Below are positions 40,041 through 48,167 of a DNA stretch of 64,000 bases, one piece after another. Origin of the DNA: Actinopolyspora biskrensis (GTDB lineage Bacteria > Actinomycetota > Actinomycetes > Mycobacteriales > Pseudonocardiaceae). The DNA lies in NCBI RefSeq assembly GCF_013408175.1, contig NZ_JACBYW010000007.1, forward strand, positions 1-64,000. Direction: 5' to 3'. The notes beneath the pieces were generated by a model. That model was not told the DNA's origin and made no database searches. It saw only the letters and a list, made by a program, of their open reading frames with translations. A program made the translations under genes and the position numbers. The number at the start of each line of letters is the position of its first letter. The first letter of the stretch is position 1.

Positions 40041-40112
40041 CAGTTTTAGGCAAAACTGGAGTCCCCAGTGGACTCGGGCCTGCCCGGGGGGCCAGTTTTA
40101 GGCAAAACTGGC
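40041..40112. repeat. 20-bp palindromic repeat, copies 4 and 5
   Basis: CAGTTTTAGGCAAAACTG at 40041-40058 and GCCAGTTTTAGGCAAAACTG then GC at 40091-40112. The two copies are the same way round and lie between the convergent SDR and arginine deiminase genes. Confidence 0.85.
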
Positions 40113-40154
40113 GAACGCGCCGGGATGCCTCGACCTGCTGCCCGGGGCCTGCCG

Positions 40155-41354
40155 CTAGTCCAGCCCGTCCCGCACCACCGGTGAGGACATGCAGCGCGGC
40201 CCGCCGCGGCCGGAGCCCAGCTCGGAGCCGCTGATGCGCAGCACCTCGATGCCCGCGTCCTCCAGCCGCGCGTTGGTCTCCACGTTGCGCTCGTAGGCCA
40301 CCACCGTGCCGGGCGAGACCGCGAGGGTGTTGTTGCCGTCCTCCCACTGCTCGCGCTCGGCGGTCACCGGGTCCAGCCCGGTGTCGATCACCCGCAGCCG
40401 CTCCAGGTCCATGGCCTCGGCCGCGGCGCGCAGGAACGGCTCCGGGCCGGACACCTTGATCCCGTCCCCGGCGGGACGCAGCACGTAGGCGCTCAGGTGG
40501 TCCTGGATCGCCGGATACATCACCACGGCGTCCCGGTCGACCATGGTGCACACCGTGTCCAGGTGCATCGAGGCCCGCGTCTGCGTGATCGGCACGGCCA
40601 GCACGGTGTGCGCGAGCCCGTCGGTGAACATGGACCGCGCCAGCGACTCGGCCCCGGCCGGTGTGGTGCGCTCGCCGACCCCGACGGCCACCACCCCCGG
40701 GGCCAGCAGCAGTATGTCCCCGCCCTCCACCGGGGCGGAGTGCGCACCGTAGGCGCGTGCGGACTGCGCGAACCTCGGGTGGTAGGCGTAGACGAGATCG
40801 GTCAGCGCCGACTCGCGGGTGCGCGCGGGCATGGCCAGCGAGGTCACCGCCACCCTGTCGCCGATCCACACCGAGGAGTCCCTGGTGAACAGCAGGTTCG
40901 GCAACGGGTCGATCGCGAAGTCGTGCGGCTGGTGCATCCGCCGCACCAGCGACTGCCCCTCCGCGGCGGGCAGCTCCTCGAAGGTCATGCCCGCCACCAG
41001 GGCCGTGGTCAGCGTCCTGTCGTCCACACTGGCCAGGTACGAGCACAGGGTGTCGGCCACCTCGGTGCTCAGCCTGCGCTCGTCCACGCCGCTGTGCAGG
41101 GCGGCCGTCCTGGCGCGGGGATCCGCGAGGGCCTCCGTGAGCAGCTCGTCCAGCAGCAGCACCTCGACACCCCTGCCACGCAGCACCTCGGCGAAGGTGT
41201 CGTGCTCCTGCTCGGCGCGGTCCACCCAGGGGATCGCGTCGAACAGCAGCTGGTCGTTGTTGCGCGGTGTGAGCCGCTTGAGTTCTCCGCCGGGGCGGTG
41301 CAGCAGCACGGTGCGCAGCGGGCCGACTTCGCTCGTCACGTGTGGAGTGGTCAC
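40155..41354 (-). CDS. arcA: Arginine deiminase
   Basis: 399 aa from ATG 41354. Guanidino-modifying enzyme fold: [80 protein letters not shown], and the active site [15 protein letters not shown]-type segment (here [19 protein letters not shown], with His). The catalytic Cys is in [14 protein letters not shown]. It converts L-arginine to citrulline and ammonia in the cytosol. The other arginine-deiminase pathway genes (ornithine transcarbamylase, carbamate kinase, antiporter) are not in the window, so it stands alone, as in many actinomycetes. Confidence 0.92.
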   Translation of the reverse strand: MTTPHVTSEVGPLRTVLLHRPGGELKRLTPRNNDQLLFDAIPWVDRAEQEHDTFAEVLRGRGVEVLLLDELLTEALADPRARTAALHSGVDERRLSTEVADTLCSYLASVDDRTLTTALVAGMTFEELPAAEGQSLVRRMHQPHDFAIDPLPNLLFTRDSSVWIGDRVAVTSLAMPARTRESALTDLVYAYHPRFAQSARAYGAHSAPVEGGDILLLAPGVVAVGVGERTTPAGAESLARSMFTDGLAHTVLAVPITQTRASMHLDTVCTMVDRDAVVMYPAIQDHLSAYVLRPAGDGIKVSGPEPFLRAAAEAMDLERLRVIDTGLDPVTAEREQWEDGNNTLAVSPGTVVAYERNVETNARLEDAGIEVLRISGSELGSGRGGPRCMSSPVVRDGLD

Positions 41355-41467
41355 GGCCCCGCAGCCTAGCGCTGTTGAGCGAAAATGACCGCATTCGGCG
41401 CGAAATTCGAAGGATCGTTAAACACGAGCGCACATCGGTGTTCGGATCGTTGCGTGCAGCTGTGCGA

Positions 41468-42331
41468 TCAGGGCAGCCAACCCACCCGCTCGCGCAACAG
41501 GGCGTAGCCGAGGAAGGCCACCACGTCGATCAACGCGTGTCCGACGACCAGCGCCCAGAGCCGGTTGGTCCGCTGCCACACCCGGCCGTAGACCAGCCCC
41601 ATGATCACGTTCCCGACGAATCCGCCGAAGCCCTGGTAGAGGTGGTAGGAACCGCGCAGCACCGCCGACAGCCACAGCGCTCCGTTCTCGCGGAGCCCGA
41701 GCTGACGCAGCCGGGTGAGCAGGTAGCCGACGACCAGCATCTCCTCGGCGAAGGAGTTGCCCACGGCCGACAGGACCAGCACCGGTGCTCGCCACCACGC
41801 GTCGCCCAGAGTGGACGGCTGCACGGACAGGTTCAGGCCGAGCGAGTGGGCGAGCAGGTACAGCCCCAGGCCGGGGATGCCGATGAGCGCGGCCATTCCC
41901 GCTCCGCCCGCGCAGTCACCCCCGATGCGGTCCCCGCGCAGTCCCACCGAGCGCAACGCGATTCCGCCCCGCCACAGCAGGTAGGCCCCCAGAGCTCCCC
42001 AGGCGAACAGGCGCAGGATGTTGACGAGCTGCTGCGCCAGGTCCAGCAGCCCGAGGGCCGAGCGCGAGGAGTTGATCGCGACCGCCTGCTCGCCCAGCCC
42101 CTCGGGCCGCAGCAGCGCGTCGAGCAACGAGAGCAGGCTCTGCACCCCGGCCATGCCCAGGGTGATCGCGAATACGATCACCAGCTCGGCGACGATCGCC
42201 CGACGTTCGCGGCGGGTGGTGACCGTGCCCGGTTCGGCGGGACGGGGCGGGAAGAGCCAGTCACGCGGCACGGACCGGGAACGCGTCGCGGAGGGCTCGG
42301 GGAGCGCGTGCCCCGACGTGGAGGTGCTCAC
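41468..42331 (-). CDS. CPBP-family intramembrane metalloprotease
   Basis: 287 aa from GTG 42331. About 35 hydrophilic N-terminal residues precede eight or so membrane helices (for example AELVIVFAITLGMAGVQSLL and LRLFAWGALGAYLLWRGGIA). CPBP motifs: NSFAEEMLVVGYLLTRL (E-E...; the usual Arg is replaced by Tyr), LRGSYHLYQGFGGFVGNVIM (His) and LWALVVGHALIDVVAFLGYA (His/Asp). This is a CAAX-protease/bacteriocin-processing family. The substrate is unknown. It is followed by a gene-free stretch at the paired palindromes. Confidence 0.85.
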   Translation of the reverse strand: MSTSTSGHALPEPSATRSRSVPRDWLFPPRPAEPGTVTTRRERRAIVAELVIVFAITLGMAGVQSLLSLLDALLRPEGLGEQAVAINSSRSALGLLDLAQQLVNILRLFAWGALGAYLLWRGGIALRSVGLRGDRIGGDCAGGAGMAALIGIPGLGLYLLAHSLGLNLSVQPSTLGDAWWRAPVLVLSAVGNSFAEEMLVVGYLLTRLRQLGLRENGALWLSAVLRGSYHLYQGFGGFVGNVIMGLVYGRVWQRTNRLWALVVGHALIDVVAFLGYALLRERVGWLP

Positions 42332-42461
42332 CCGGGGCACTCTAACCGAGGTGGCGGCCCGTGCCGTGCTCACCGACGGGATGGCGGAGCGGCGGTCGTT
42401 GGTGAACGGGCTTGTGGATGGCCGCTTCCGCTGTGGAAACCCGGCCCGCTCCGGGGTGGAC

Positions 42462-42518
42462 GTTTCGCGTGAAACGTTCACCCCGGAACGGTTCCGGACA
42501 GCACGTTCCGCGCGAAAC
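42462..42518. promoter_or_regulatory. Pair of parS-like palindromes, 43 bp apart (locus 2)
   Basis: GTTTCGCGTGAAAC (42462-42475), one base from parS (GTTTCACGTGAAAC), and GTTCCGCGCGAAAC (42505-42518). The spacing is 43 bp, as at 29816-29872, and the sequence between them is partly conserved (CGGTTCCGGACAGCAC against CCGCTCCGGAAAGAAC). It lies between the CPBP start and the DUF2470 stop. Confidence 0.6.
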
Positions 42519-42534
42519 CGTCAACGGCGGCGGG

Positions 42535-43305
42535 TCAGCGCCGGGGGGCCAGGAACGGGCACCCCATCAGCCTGCGCAGTTCGGTGCTCAGTTGCTCGGA
42601 GTCCTCCACCGGCTGGGAGAAACCGATGCGCACGTCGTGATCCCCGTCCGCGGCCTCCACCCGGAGGCGCACCCCGTAGCGGTCCAGCCCGAGCGGGCGC
42701 AGGTGCCCGCCGCGCAGCCGGTCGGGCAGGTACCGGGTGAGCAGCCCGACCACGTCCCGGTGCGACAGCTCGAGGTGGCGCAGCCACCCGTCCTCGTAGA
42801 GGCAGAAGGGGTCGGGTTCGGCCGCCGCGAACTCGCGGGTGTCCAGCGAGTCGGTGCTCTCCGAGTCGGCCAGCACCAGCGAGACGGTCTCCAGCAGCAG
42901 GACCGTCGCGCCGTGCCCCGCGTCCAACAGGCGCGGGTCGGGCCGCTGCTCGGCCACGCGCAGGACTTCGCGGTGGGCCGTCCCGGGATCGGGGATCCGC
43001 AGCCTGCCGGTGAGCCAGAGCAGCCCGCGCACGGGTTCGCGCAGGCGCACCGGGGCGGAGTCGGTCACTTCGAGCACGCCCGTGAGTTCCCCGCGCGGGT
43101 TCTGCCAAGCCGTGGCCACCAGCGGGTGCTCGTCAGCCAGCAGCACGGTGGCCGTGCCGTCCGCGTGCACGTGGTGCAGCAGCGGCCGCGCGCGGTTGGA
43201 GGTCTCGCCGGACGGCAGTACGGTCGCTCGCCCACCGCGTTTCGCGATGGTGCGGGCCCGCTCGGCCGGGGCTGGAGTCGCGGGCCTGCGAGCGGTCTCG
43301 TGCAT
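42535..43305 (-). CDS. DUF2470-domain protein (heme/iron-related PPOX-like)
   Basis: 256 aa from ATG 43305. N-terminal half (about 40-160) resembles the split-barrel PPOX/HugZ-type fold (RPLLHHVHADGTATVLLADE, LEVTDSAPVRLREPVRGLLW). The C-terminal part is DUF2470: HRDVVGLLTRYLPDRLRGGH, LRPLGLDRYGVRLRVEAADG and DHDVRIGFSQPVEDSEQLST. This combination is common in heme-degrading or heme-binding proteins. The DtxR-like box 130 bp upstream supports iron control. The precise reaction is not certain. Confidence 0.78.
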   Translation of the reverse strand: MHETARRPATPAPAERARTIAKRGGRATVLPSGETSNRARPLLHHVHADGTATVLLADEHPLVATAWQNPRGELTGVLEVTDSAPVRLREPVRGLLWLTGRLRIPDPGTAHREVLRVAEQRPDPRLLDAGHGATVLLLETVSLVLADSESTDSLDTREFAAAEPDPFCLYEDGWLRHLELSHRDVVGLLTRYLPDRLRGGHLRPLGLDRYGVRLRVEAADGDHDVRIGFSQPVEDSEQLSTELRRLMGCPFLAPRR

Positions 43306-43382
43306 TGCTCACCTCTCGAGGGGACGCGCGGGCCGGGTCGGAACCGCTCCGGGGAGAACGTGCCGGACGAGCGACTGCCCTC

Positions 43383-43420
43383 GCCCGTGGCGCTCACGAG
43401 CGCTCGTGAGCGCCACGGGC
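43383..43420. repeat. 38-bp perfect palindrome
   Basis: GCCCGTGGCGCTCACGAGC is followed at once by its exact reverse complement, 19 + 19 bases with no loop. It lies between the iron box and the DUF2470 start, in what should be the 5' untranslated region of that gene. Confidence 0.9.
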
Positions 43421-43436
43421 CCGGTCCACGGAGCTA

Positions 43437-43456
43437 CTTAGGTAACCCTAACTCGA
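43437..43456. promoter_or_regulatory. IdeR/DtxR-like iron box
   Basis: ACTTAGGTAACCCTAACTCG contains the dyad TTAGG-TAAC-CCTAA, close to half of the TTAGGTTAGGCTAACCTAA consensus. It precedes the DUF2470 gene on the minus strand. Iron repression is inferred. Confidence 0.65.
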
Positions 43457-43519
43457 ATGGGGTGGATCTGGGAATGACCCATTCGGGTTGGGGGCGGTCG
43501 GCGGTACCGGTTGCGTGCG

Positions 43520-43620
43520 TGGTTCCGTGGCGGAACCTCAGTCGGGGGCTCGCTCCGGGTGCCCGACATCGAGTAGCCAACTCACCAGCGGCCCGACCTC
43601 GCGAGGCGCCGACTCACGTG
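43520..43620. repeat. Dispersed repeat A, copy 4
   Basis: Contains GTGGCGGAACCTCAGTCGG, GTGCCCGACATCGAGTAGCC, GCGGCCCGACCTCGCGAGG. The ACGTCGGG arm is partly lost. It sits just past the hmgA stop. Confidence 0.65.
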
Positions 43621-43651
43621 CCGGCTGAGCAATCATCCGGGCCCAGCTCCG

Positions 43652-44821
43652 TTACGAGCGGGTCCAACTCCGTGCGTAGGAGGGGTCCTCGCAGGCCGTG
43701 GCCGCCTCGCCCATGCGGAGTGGACGGAAGGTGTCGATCATGACCGCGGTCTCGTCGAACCGCTCGGCACCGAGCGAGGCCTCCGCCGCCCCGGGCTGCG
43801 GGCCGTGGCTGCACCCGGAGGGGTGCAGCGACAGGGACCCGATCCCTATCCCGGAGCCCTTCCGCGCCTCGTAGTCGCCGCCCACGTAGAACATCAGCTC
43901 GTCCGAGTCCACATTGGCGTGGTTGTACGGGACCGGCACTGCGTCGGGGTGGTAGTCGACCTTGCGCGGGCAGAACGAGCACACCACGAAGTTGGGGCCC
44001 TCGAAGGTCTGGTGCACCGGCGGCGGCTGGTGGAGCCGGCCGGTTATGGGCTCGAAGTCGCCGATGTTGAACACCCACGGGTAGAGGCAGCCGTCCCAGC
44101 CGACCACGTCGAAGGGGTGGTGGGCATAGGTCATCCTGGTCACCCCGTGGTGGTGCCGGACGAGCACGTCCACATCGCTCCCCTCCAGCAGCAGCGGTTC
44201 CGTCGGGCCGCGCAGGTCCCGCTCGCAGTACGGCGCGTGCTCCAGGAACTGCCCCTTGGCGCTCAGGTAGCGCTTGGGCGGAGCGATGTGGCCGGTGGAC
44301 TCCACGATGTACAGCCGGACCGGCTCGTCCCCGTGCGGTGTCACCCGGTAGGTGGTCGAGGTGGGCAGCACCACGTAGTCGCCCTCGGCGACCTCGAGGG
44401 CGCCGTAGACCGTCTCCACCCTGGCCGAACCGGTCTGCACGTAGCACAGCTCGTCACCGACGGCGTTGCGGTACAGCGGGCTGGTGGTGTCCGGCACCGC
44501 GAAGCACACCGACACGTCCTCGTTGGCGAACAGCAGCCTGCGCCCGGTGACCGCGTCGACCGAGTCGCTGGTGAAGCCGAGCTCGCCGGTGCGGAAGTGC
44601 CGCGGTTTCAGCGGCAGGTTGGGCGAGGTGGAGCGCCCGTGCTCGGTCACCGCCTCCGCGGCGACCACGGCCGTGGGCAGACCGCGGTGGTAGAGCAGCG
44701 CCGACTCGGCGGAGAAGCCCTCGATGCCCATCAGCTCCTCGGCGTACAGGCTGCCGTCCGGCTGGCGGAACTGAGTGTGCCTCTTGCGGGGGATCTCGCC
44801 CACTTGGCGGTAGTACGGCAT
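43652..44821 (-). CDS. hmgA: Homogentisate 1,2-dioxygenase
   Basis: 389 aa from ATG 44821. Cupin-fold dioxygenase: MPYYRQVGEIPRKRHTQFRQ, RLLFANEDVSVCFAVPDTTS, LCYVQTGSARVETVYGALEV, then YAHHPFDVVGWDGCLYPWVF, FNIGDFEPITGRLHQPPPVH, FCPRKVDYHPDAVPVPYNHA (iron-site residues nearby) and SLHPSGCSHGPQPGAAEASL. It opens the ring of homogentisate in tyrosine breakdown, using Fe(II) and O2, to give maleylacetoacetate. It is divergent from an operon with fumarylacetoacetase, which supports the call. Confidence 0.92.
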   Translation of the reverse strand: MPYYRQVGEIPRKRHTQFRQPDGSLYAEELMGIEGFSAESALLYHRGLPTAVVAAEAVTEHGRSTSPNLPLKPRHFRTGELGFTSDSVDAVTGRRLLFANEDVSVCFAVPDTTSPLYRNAVGDELCYVQTGSARVETVYGALEVAEGDYVVLPTSTTYRVTPHGDEPVRLYIVESTGHIAPPKRYLSAKGQFLEHAPYCERDLRGPTEPLLLEGSDVDVLVRHHHGVTRMTYAHHPFDVVGWDGCLYPWVFNIGDFEPITGRLHQPPPVHQTFEGPNFVVCSFCPRKVDYHPDAVPVPYNHANVDSDELMFYVGGDYEARKGSGIGIGSLSLHPSGCSHGPQPGAAEASLGAERFDETAVMIDTFRPLRMGEAATACEDPSYARSWTRS

Positions 44822-45001
44822 GCCGACCTCCGGTCGATCCGATGTCGAGTTGTCGGGTGCCGCGGTCGGTGAACCCCTCCGCCCGGACGGTCCTCCCGGT
44901 AGGCTCGCGCGGTGCTCCGTTGCGGTGCGACGACACGCCGTGCGGCTGGGCCGTGACCGTCCCCGGCCCCTGTTCGGGGGCCGATCGCACCCGACGATCG
45001 G

Positions 45002-45020
45002 GTGTTCGTTTTACGGACAC
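45002..45020. promoter_or_regulatory. Candidate operator of the homogentisate genes
   Basis: GTGTTCGTTTTACGGACAC is a 19-bp imperfect dyad (GTGTyCG...CGrACAC) in the divergent region between hmgA and the fumarylacetoacetase operon, about 25 bp before a TTGTTC/TAGCGT promoter-like pair. It may be the site of the IclR regulator encoded at 47129. Confidence 0.5.
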
Positions 45021-45058
45021 TTTTGTTCACTACCCGGCACGGCATTAGCGTGGCACTC

Positions 45059-45922
45059 GTGTCAAGCGCTGTTGAACTCCACGCTCCCGGTCCGCGCGGT
45101 ATTCCGCCCCTGCTCGCACGCCTGGCCGACGACGCTTCCCTGTTCTCGCCGGCCGGCGCGTCCGTCGCTCAGGCGGTCGAGGATCACCTGCGTGCGCGGG
45201 ACGGTGAGTACGCGGGGCTGCTGGGGCCTATCCTGTGCCAAGTCTCCCGACTGCCGGAACTGATCACCGAACTGGCCAAGGCCAAACCGGCCGAACCCGT
45301 TCCGATGTCGCTGGTCTGCGACACCGGACTCGGCGAGGTGCCGAAAGCGCTCTCGATCATCGAAGGCCGTCAGGAACTGCTTTCGCTGCGGATGGTCGAG
45401 ATGCCCGGCCCCTCGGACGTGGACGACGTCTGGCTGGAACGCGTCTCCGAATTCGTTCCCGAGGACGTGGTGCGCGTGGTCGAGCCCAGACGGGGTGAGG
45501 GGTGGCTCGACGGTGTGCGCCGGGTCGCCGAGTTCGGCTGCTGGCCGAAGCTGCGCTCCGGCGGGCAGACCGTCGAGTCCTTCCCCAGCGTCGACGTGGT
45601 GGCCGAGTTCCTGGCCGTGGCCACCACGCTGGACGTTCCGTTCAAGGTGACCGCGGGTATGCCGAGAGCGGTGCGCCGCACCGACTCGGAAACCGGGTTC
45701 CCGTACCACGGTTTCCTGAACCTGCTGGTGGCCGTGGGGCGCGCGTTGTCGGGCCAGGACGTGCGCGGGGCGCTCGCCAGCACCGACGAAGCGGAACTCG
45801 CGGCGGAGGCAGGCTCGTTCTCCGACGAAGCCGCCAAGGCGGTGCGCGGGGTGTTCGCCTCGTACGGGGCGAACTCGCCCACCGATCCCGTGTCCGATCT
45901 CGTCGAGTTGGAACTGTTGTGA
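45059..45922 (+). CDS. Hypothetical protein in the homogentisate operon, 287 aa
   Basis: GTG 45059 (GTG 45050 is in frame). A TTGTTC...TAGCGT promoter lies so close upstream that the mRNA may be leaderless. It is a soluble alpha/beta protein, probably TIM-barrel-like: VPMSLVCDTGLGEVPKALSI, LRMVEMPGPSDVDDVWLERV, SFPSVDVVAEFLAVATTLDV, PFKVTAGMPRAVRRTDSETG and FPYHGFLNLLVAVGRALSGQ. No family is recognised with certainty. Its stop overlaps the fumarylacetoacetase start (GTGA), so it is part of the pathway operon. A maleylacetoacetate isomerase gene is missing here; this gene could fill the gap, but that is speculation. Confidence 0.75.
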   Translation: MSSAVELHAPGPRGIPPLLARLADDASLFSPAGASVAQAVEDHLRARDGEYAGLLGPILCQVSRLPELITELAKAKPAEPVPMSLVCDTGLGEVPKALSIIEGRQELLSLRMVEMPGPSDVDDVWLERVSEFVPEDVVRVVEPRRGEGWLDGVRRVAEFGCWPKLRSGGQTVESFPSVDVVAEFLAVATTLDVPFKVTAGMPRAVRRTDSETGFPYHGFLNLLVAVGRALSGQDVRGALASTDEAELAAEAGSFSDEAAKAVRGVFASYGANSPTDPVSDLVELELL

Positions 45923-47124
45923 GCTGGATCGAGGACCCGGAGTTCACTCCGGATCACCCCTTCGGGCCGCAGACCCTGCCCTACGGAGTACTGGGGACGG
46001 CGGCAGGCCCGGCGGTGGCGGTGCGGGTCGGCAGACACGCCATCCCGCTGCGCGGCATAGCCGACGAGCTCGGCCCGAGGCTGTCCGAGCTCGTCGGCGG
46101 CTCCTCGCTGGACCCGCTGCTCGCGGCGGGACGTCCCGCGTGGCGGGAACTGCGGGAACGCCTGCTCGGAGTGGTCCACGCCGACCGCGCTCCGGCGGGC
46201 GCCGAGCTGCTGCGCACCGACTGGCACACCCAGTTGCTGCCGTTCACCGTCTCCGACTTCGCGGACTTCTACTCCTCCAGACACCACGCGGAGAACGTCG
46301 GGAGGATATTCCGGCGGGAGTCGGAACCGCTGCTGCCGAACTGGACGCACCTGCCGGTCGGCTACCACGGCCGTTCCGGCACGGTGTTCGTCTCCGGAAC
46401 GGACGTCACCCGCCCGAACGGCCAACGCCGGATCTCCGGCGACCCCGCCCCGGTCTTCGGCCCGACCCGCAGGCTGGACTTCGAGGCCGAGGTGGGCTTC
46501 GTCTGCGGAGGCGAACCGGCAGCCTGGGTGGGCACGGAGGACTTCGCCGAGCACGTGCTCGGGGCGGTGCTGGTCAACGACTGGTCGGCCCGCGACATCC
46601 AGTCGTGGGAGTACCAGCCGCTGGGACCGTTCCTGGCCAAGTCGTTCGCGACGTCGGTCTCGGGCTGGATCACCCCGCTGGAGGCGCTGGAACACGCCAG
46701 GGTCCCCACCACGGGGGACGAGCACGGGGTGCAGGAATACCTGGCCGAGCAGCAGCCGTGGGGACTCGACCTGCGGCTGGAGGTCCGGTGCAACGACACG
46801 TTGCTGTCCAGCCCGCCGTTCGCGGAGATGTACTGGTCGCCCGCGCAGCAGCTCGCCCACATGACCGTCAACGGAAGCCCGGTCCGGCCGGGGGACCTGT
46901 TCGCCTCGGGCACGGTTTCGGGCCCGAAACCCGACCAGCGGGGGTGCCTGCTCGAGCTCACCTGGGGAGGCTCGGACCCCGTCACGCTCGAGGACGGCGA
47001 GCAGCGAACCTTCCTGCAGGACGGGGACAGGGTGATGCTGAGCGCGACCGCACCCGGCGAGCACGGCTCGGTGGTCGGGCTCGGCAACGTGGCCGGGACG
47101 GTCCTCCCGGCCGTTCGGAGGTAG
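45919..47124 (+). CDS. fahA: Fumarylacetoacetase
   Basis: 401 aa from GTG 45919. N-terminal domain with PFGPQTLPYGVLGTAAGPAV and RVGRHAIPLRGIADELG. Catalytic domain: DFADFYSSRHHAENVGRIFR (Ca site), PNWTHLPVGYHGRSGTVFVS, GPTRRLDFEAEVGFVCGGEP, VLVNDWSARDIQSWEYQPLG and FLAKSFATSVSGWITPLEAL. It hydrolyses fumarylacetoacetate to fumarate and acetoacetate, the last step of homogentisate breakdown. Length matches the family. An IclR gene follows four bases later. Confidence 0.93.
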   Translation: MSWIEDPEFTPDHPFGPQTLPYGVLGTAAGPAVAVRVGRHAIPLRGIADELGPRLSELVGGSSLDPLLAAGRPAWRELRERLLGVVHADRAPAGAELLRTDWHTQLLPFTVSDFADFYSSRHHAENVGRIFRRESEPLLPNWTHLPVGYHGRSGTVFVSGTDVTRPNGQRRISGDPAPVFGPTRRLDFEAEVGFVCGGEPAAWVGTEDFAEHVLGAVLVNDWSARDIQSWEYQPLGPFLAKSFATSVSGWITPLEALEHARVPTTGDEHGVQEYLAEQQPWGLDLRLEVRCNDTLLSSPPFAEMYWSPAQQLAHMTVNGSPVRPGDLFASGTVSGPKPDQRGCLLELTWGGSDPVTLEDGEQRTFLQDGDRVMLSATAPGEHGSVVGLGNVAGTVLPAVRR

Positions 47125-47128
47125 GACG

Positions 47129-47833
47129 ATGAACACCGGATCGGCTCGGTCCGCCCGGGAACCCACTCCGGAACCGGAGCGGGAACCGGCCGGGGCGACC
47201 TCGACGAAGGAGAGCTCGTTGACCCTGGAGCGCGGTCTGAACCTGCTCCAGGCCGTGGCCGACGCGGACAGCGAGGCTCCCACGATCAGCGATCTCGCTG
47301 CGGGCGTCGGGGTCAGCCGAGCCGCGGTGTACCGCCTGCTGGGGCCGCTGCAGAGCCGCGGCCTGGTGCGCCGGGAGGGCTCCCGGGTGCGGCTGGGACT
47401 GGGCGTGCTGTGGCTGGCGGGCAAGGTCGTTCCGCAGCTGCGGTTCGCAGCCCTGCCCGCGCTGCGCGCGCTGGCGGAACGGGTGGGCGCGACCGTGCAC
47501 CTGACCGTCGCCGACGGCAACGAGGCGCAGGCGATCGCGGTGGTCGAGCCCTCGTGGACGAGCTACCACATCTCCTACCGGGTGGGCACCAGGCACTCGG
47601 TGCAGCGCGGGGCGGCGGGCCGTGCGGTCGACCTCCCCGCGGACGGGCCGAAATGGGTGACCAGCACCGGCGAGTTGCAGCCCGGTGCCTACGGGGTGGC
47701 CGCTCCGGTGCGGGGTGTTCCCGGGCTGCGGGCCAGCGTCGGCGTGGTGGCGATGGAACCGCTCTCCCCGGACGAGGTGGGCCCGCTCGTGGTGCAGTGC
47801 TGCGCCTCGGTGGCCGAGGCGCTGGGGCAGTAG
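47129..47833 (+). CDS. IclR-family transcriptional regulator
   Basis: 234 aa from ATG 47129. A 28-residue charged N-terminus precedes the winged helix: TLERGLNLLQAVADADSEAP, TISDLAAGVGVSRAAVYRLL, GPLQSRGLVRREGSRVRLGL. The effector domain follows, with ALPALRALAERVGATVHLTV and WTSYHISYRVGTRHSVQRGA. The effector domain is shorter than in most IclR proteins. It is the last gene of the homogentisate operon and is the likely local regulator, responding to homogentisate or a related acid. Confidence 0.88.
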   Translation: MNTGSARSAREPTPEPEREPAGATSTKESSLTLERGLNLLQAVADADSEAPTISDLAAGVGVSRAAVYRLLGPLQSRGLVRREGSRVRLGLGVLWLAGKVVPQLRFAALPALRALAERVGATVHLTVADGNEAQAIAVVEPSWTSYHISYRVGTRHSVQRGAAGRAVDLPADGPKWVTSTGELQPGAYGVAAPVRGVPGLRASVGVVAMEPLSPDEVGPLVVQCCASVAEALGQ

Positions 47834-47861
47834 GGCTTCGTCGGCTCGGTCCGCAGCGGGG

Positions 47862-47892
47862 CGTCCCCGACGGGGTCTCTCGGTCGGGGACG
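47862..47892. terminator. Terminator between convergent genes
   Basis: CGTCCCCGAC (47862-47871) pairs with GTCGGGGACG (47883-47892), a ten-base stem with an 11-base loop. It serves both the IclR gene and the 81-aa gene. Confidence 0.7.
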
Positions 47893-47917
47893 GCCCGCGG
47901 GGAGGTGTGGTGTCAGC

Positions 47918-48163
47918 TCACCGGTTCTCGTCGGTGTCCTCGTCTTCGTGGGACTCGCCCGTCGTGTCCGTCGGCTTGTCCGGGGTGTCGCTGGTGAGGG
48001 GGAACGGGTCGAGGTTCTTGTCGAGTCCGATCGCCTGGGTGGGGTCGTAGGAGACGGACTTCGCGATCTCGCCCCGCTCGATTTTCTGTCGTTTGAGCTT
48101 TTCGAGTTCGTCACCACGCGCAGTGGGGCGGTGGAAGCGGCGGCGCAGTTCTTCGTCGTCCAT
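47918..48163 (-). CDS. Small charged protein downstream of the ART toxin (possible immunity)
   Basis: 81 aa from ATG 48163, four bases after the toxin stop, with GGAG upstream. The N-terminal half is basic and helical (MDDEELRRRFHRPTARGDEL, EKLKRQKIERGEIAKSVSYD). The C-terminal half is acidic and probably disordered (TSDTPDKPTDTTGESHEDED). No domain is recognised. The gene lies directly after a polymorphic toxin, where an immunity gene is expected, but the size, charge and disorder are not typical of known ART immunity proteins. The role is therefore open. Confidence 0.6.
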   Translation of the reverse strand: MDDEELRRRFHRPTARGDELEKLKRQKIERGEIAKSVSYDPTQAIGLDKNLDPFPLTSDTPDKPTDTTGESHEDEDTDENR

Positions 48164-48167
48164 GTGC

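Larger units (their letters stand above)
43306..43651. other. 346-bp gap with palindrome, iron box and repeat A
   Basis: From left to right it holds the 38-bp palindrome (43383-43420), the DtxR-like box (43437-43456) and repeat A copy 4 (43520-43620). No gene was seen. Confidence 0.6.
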
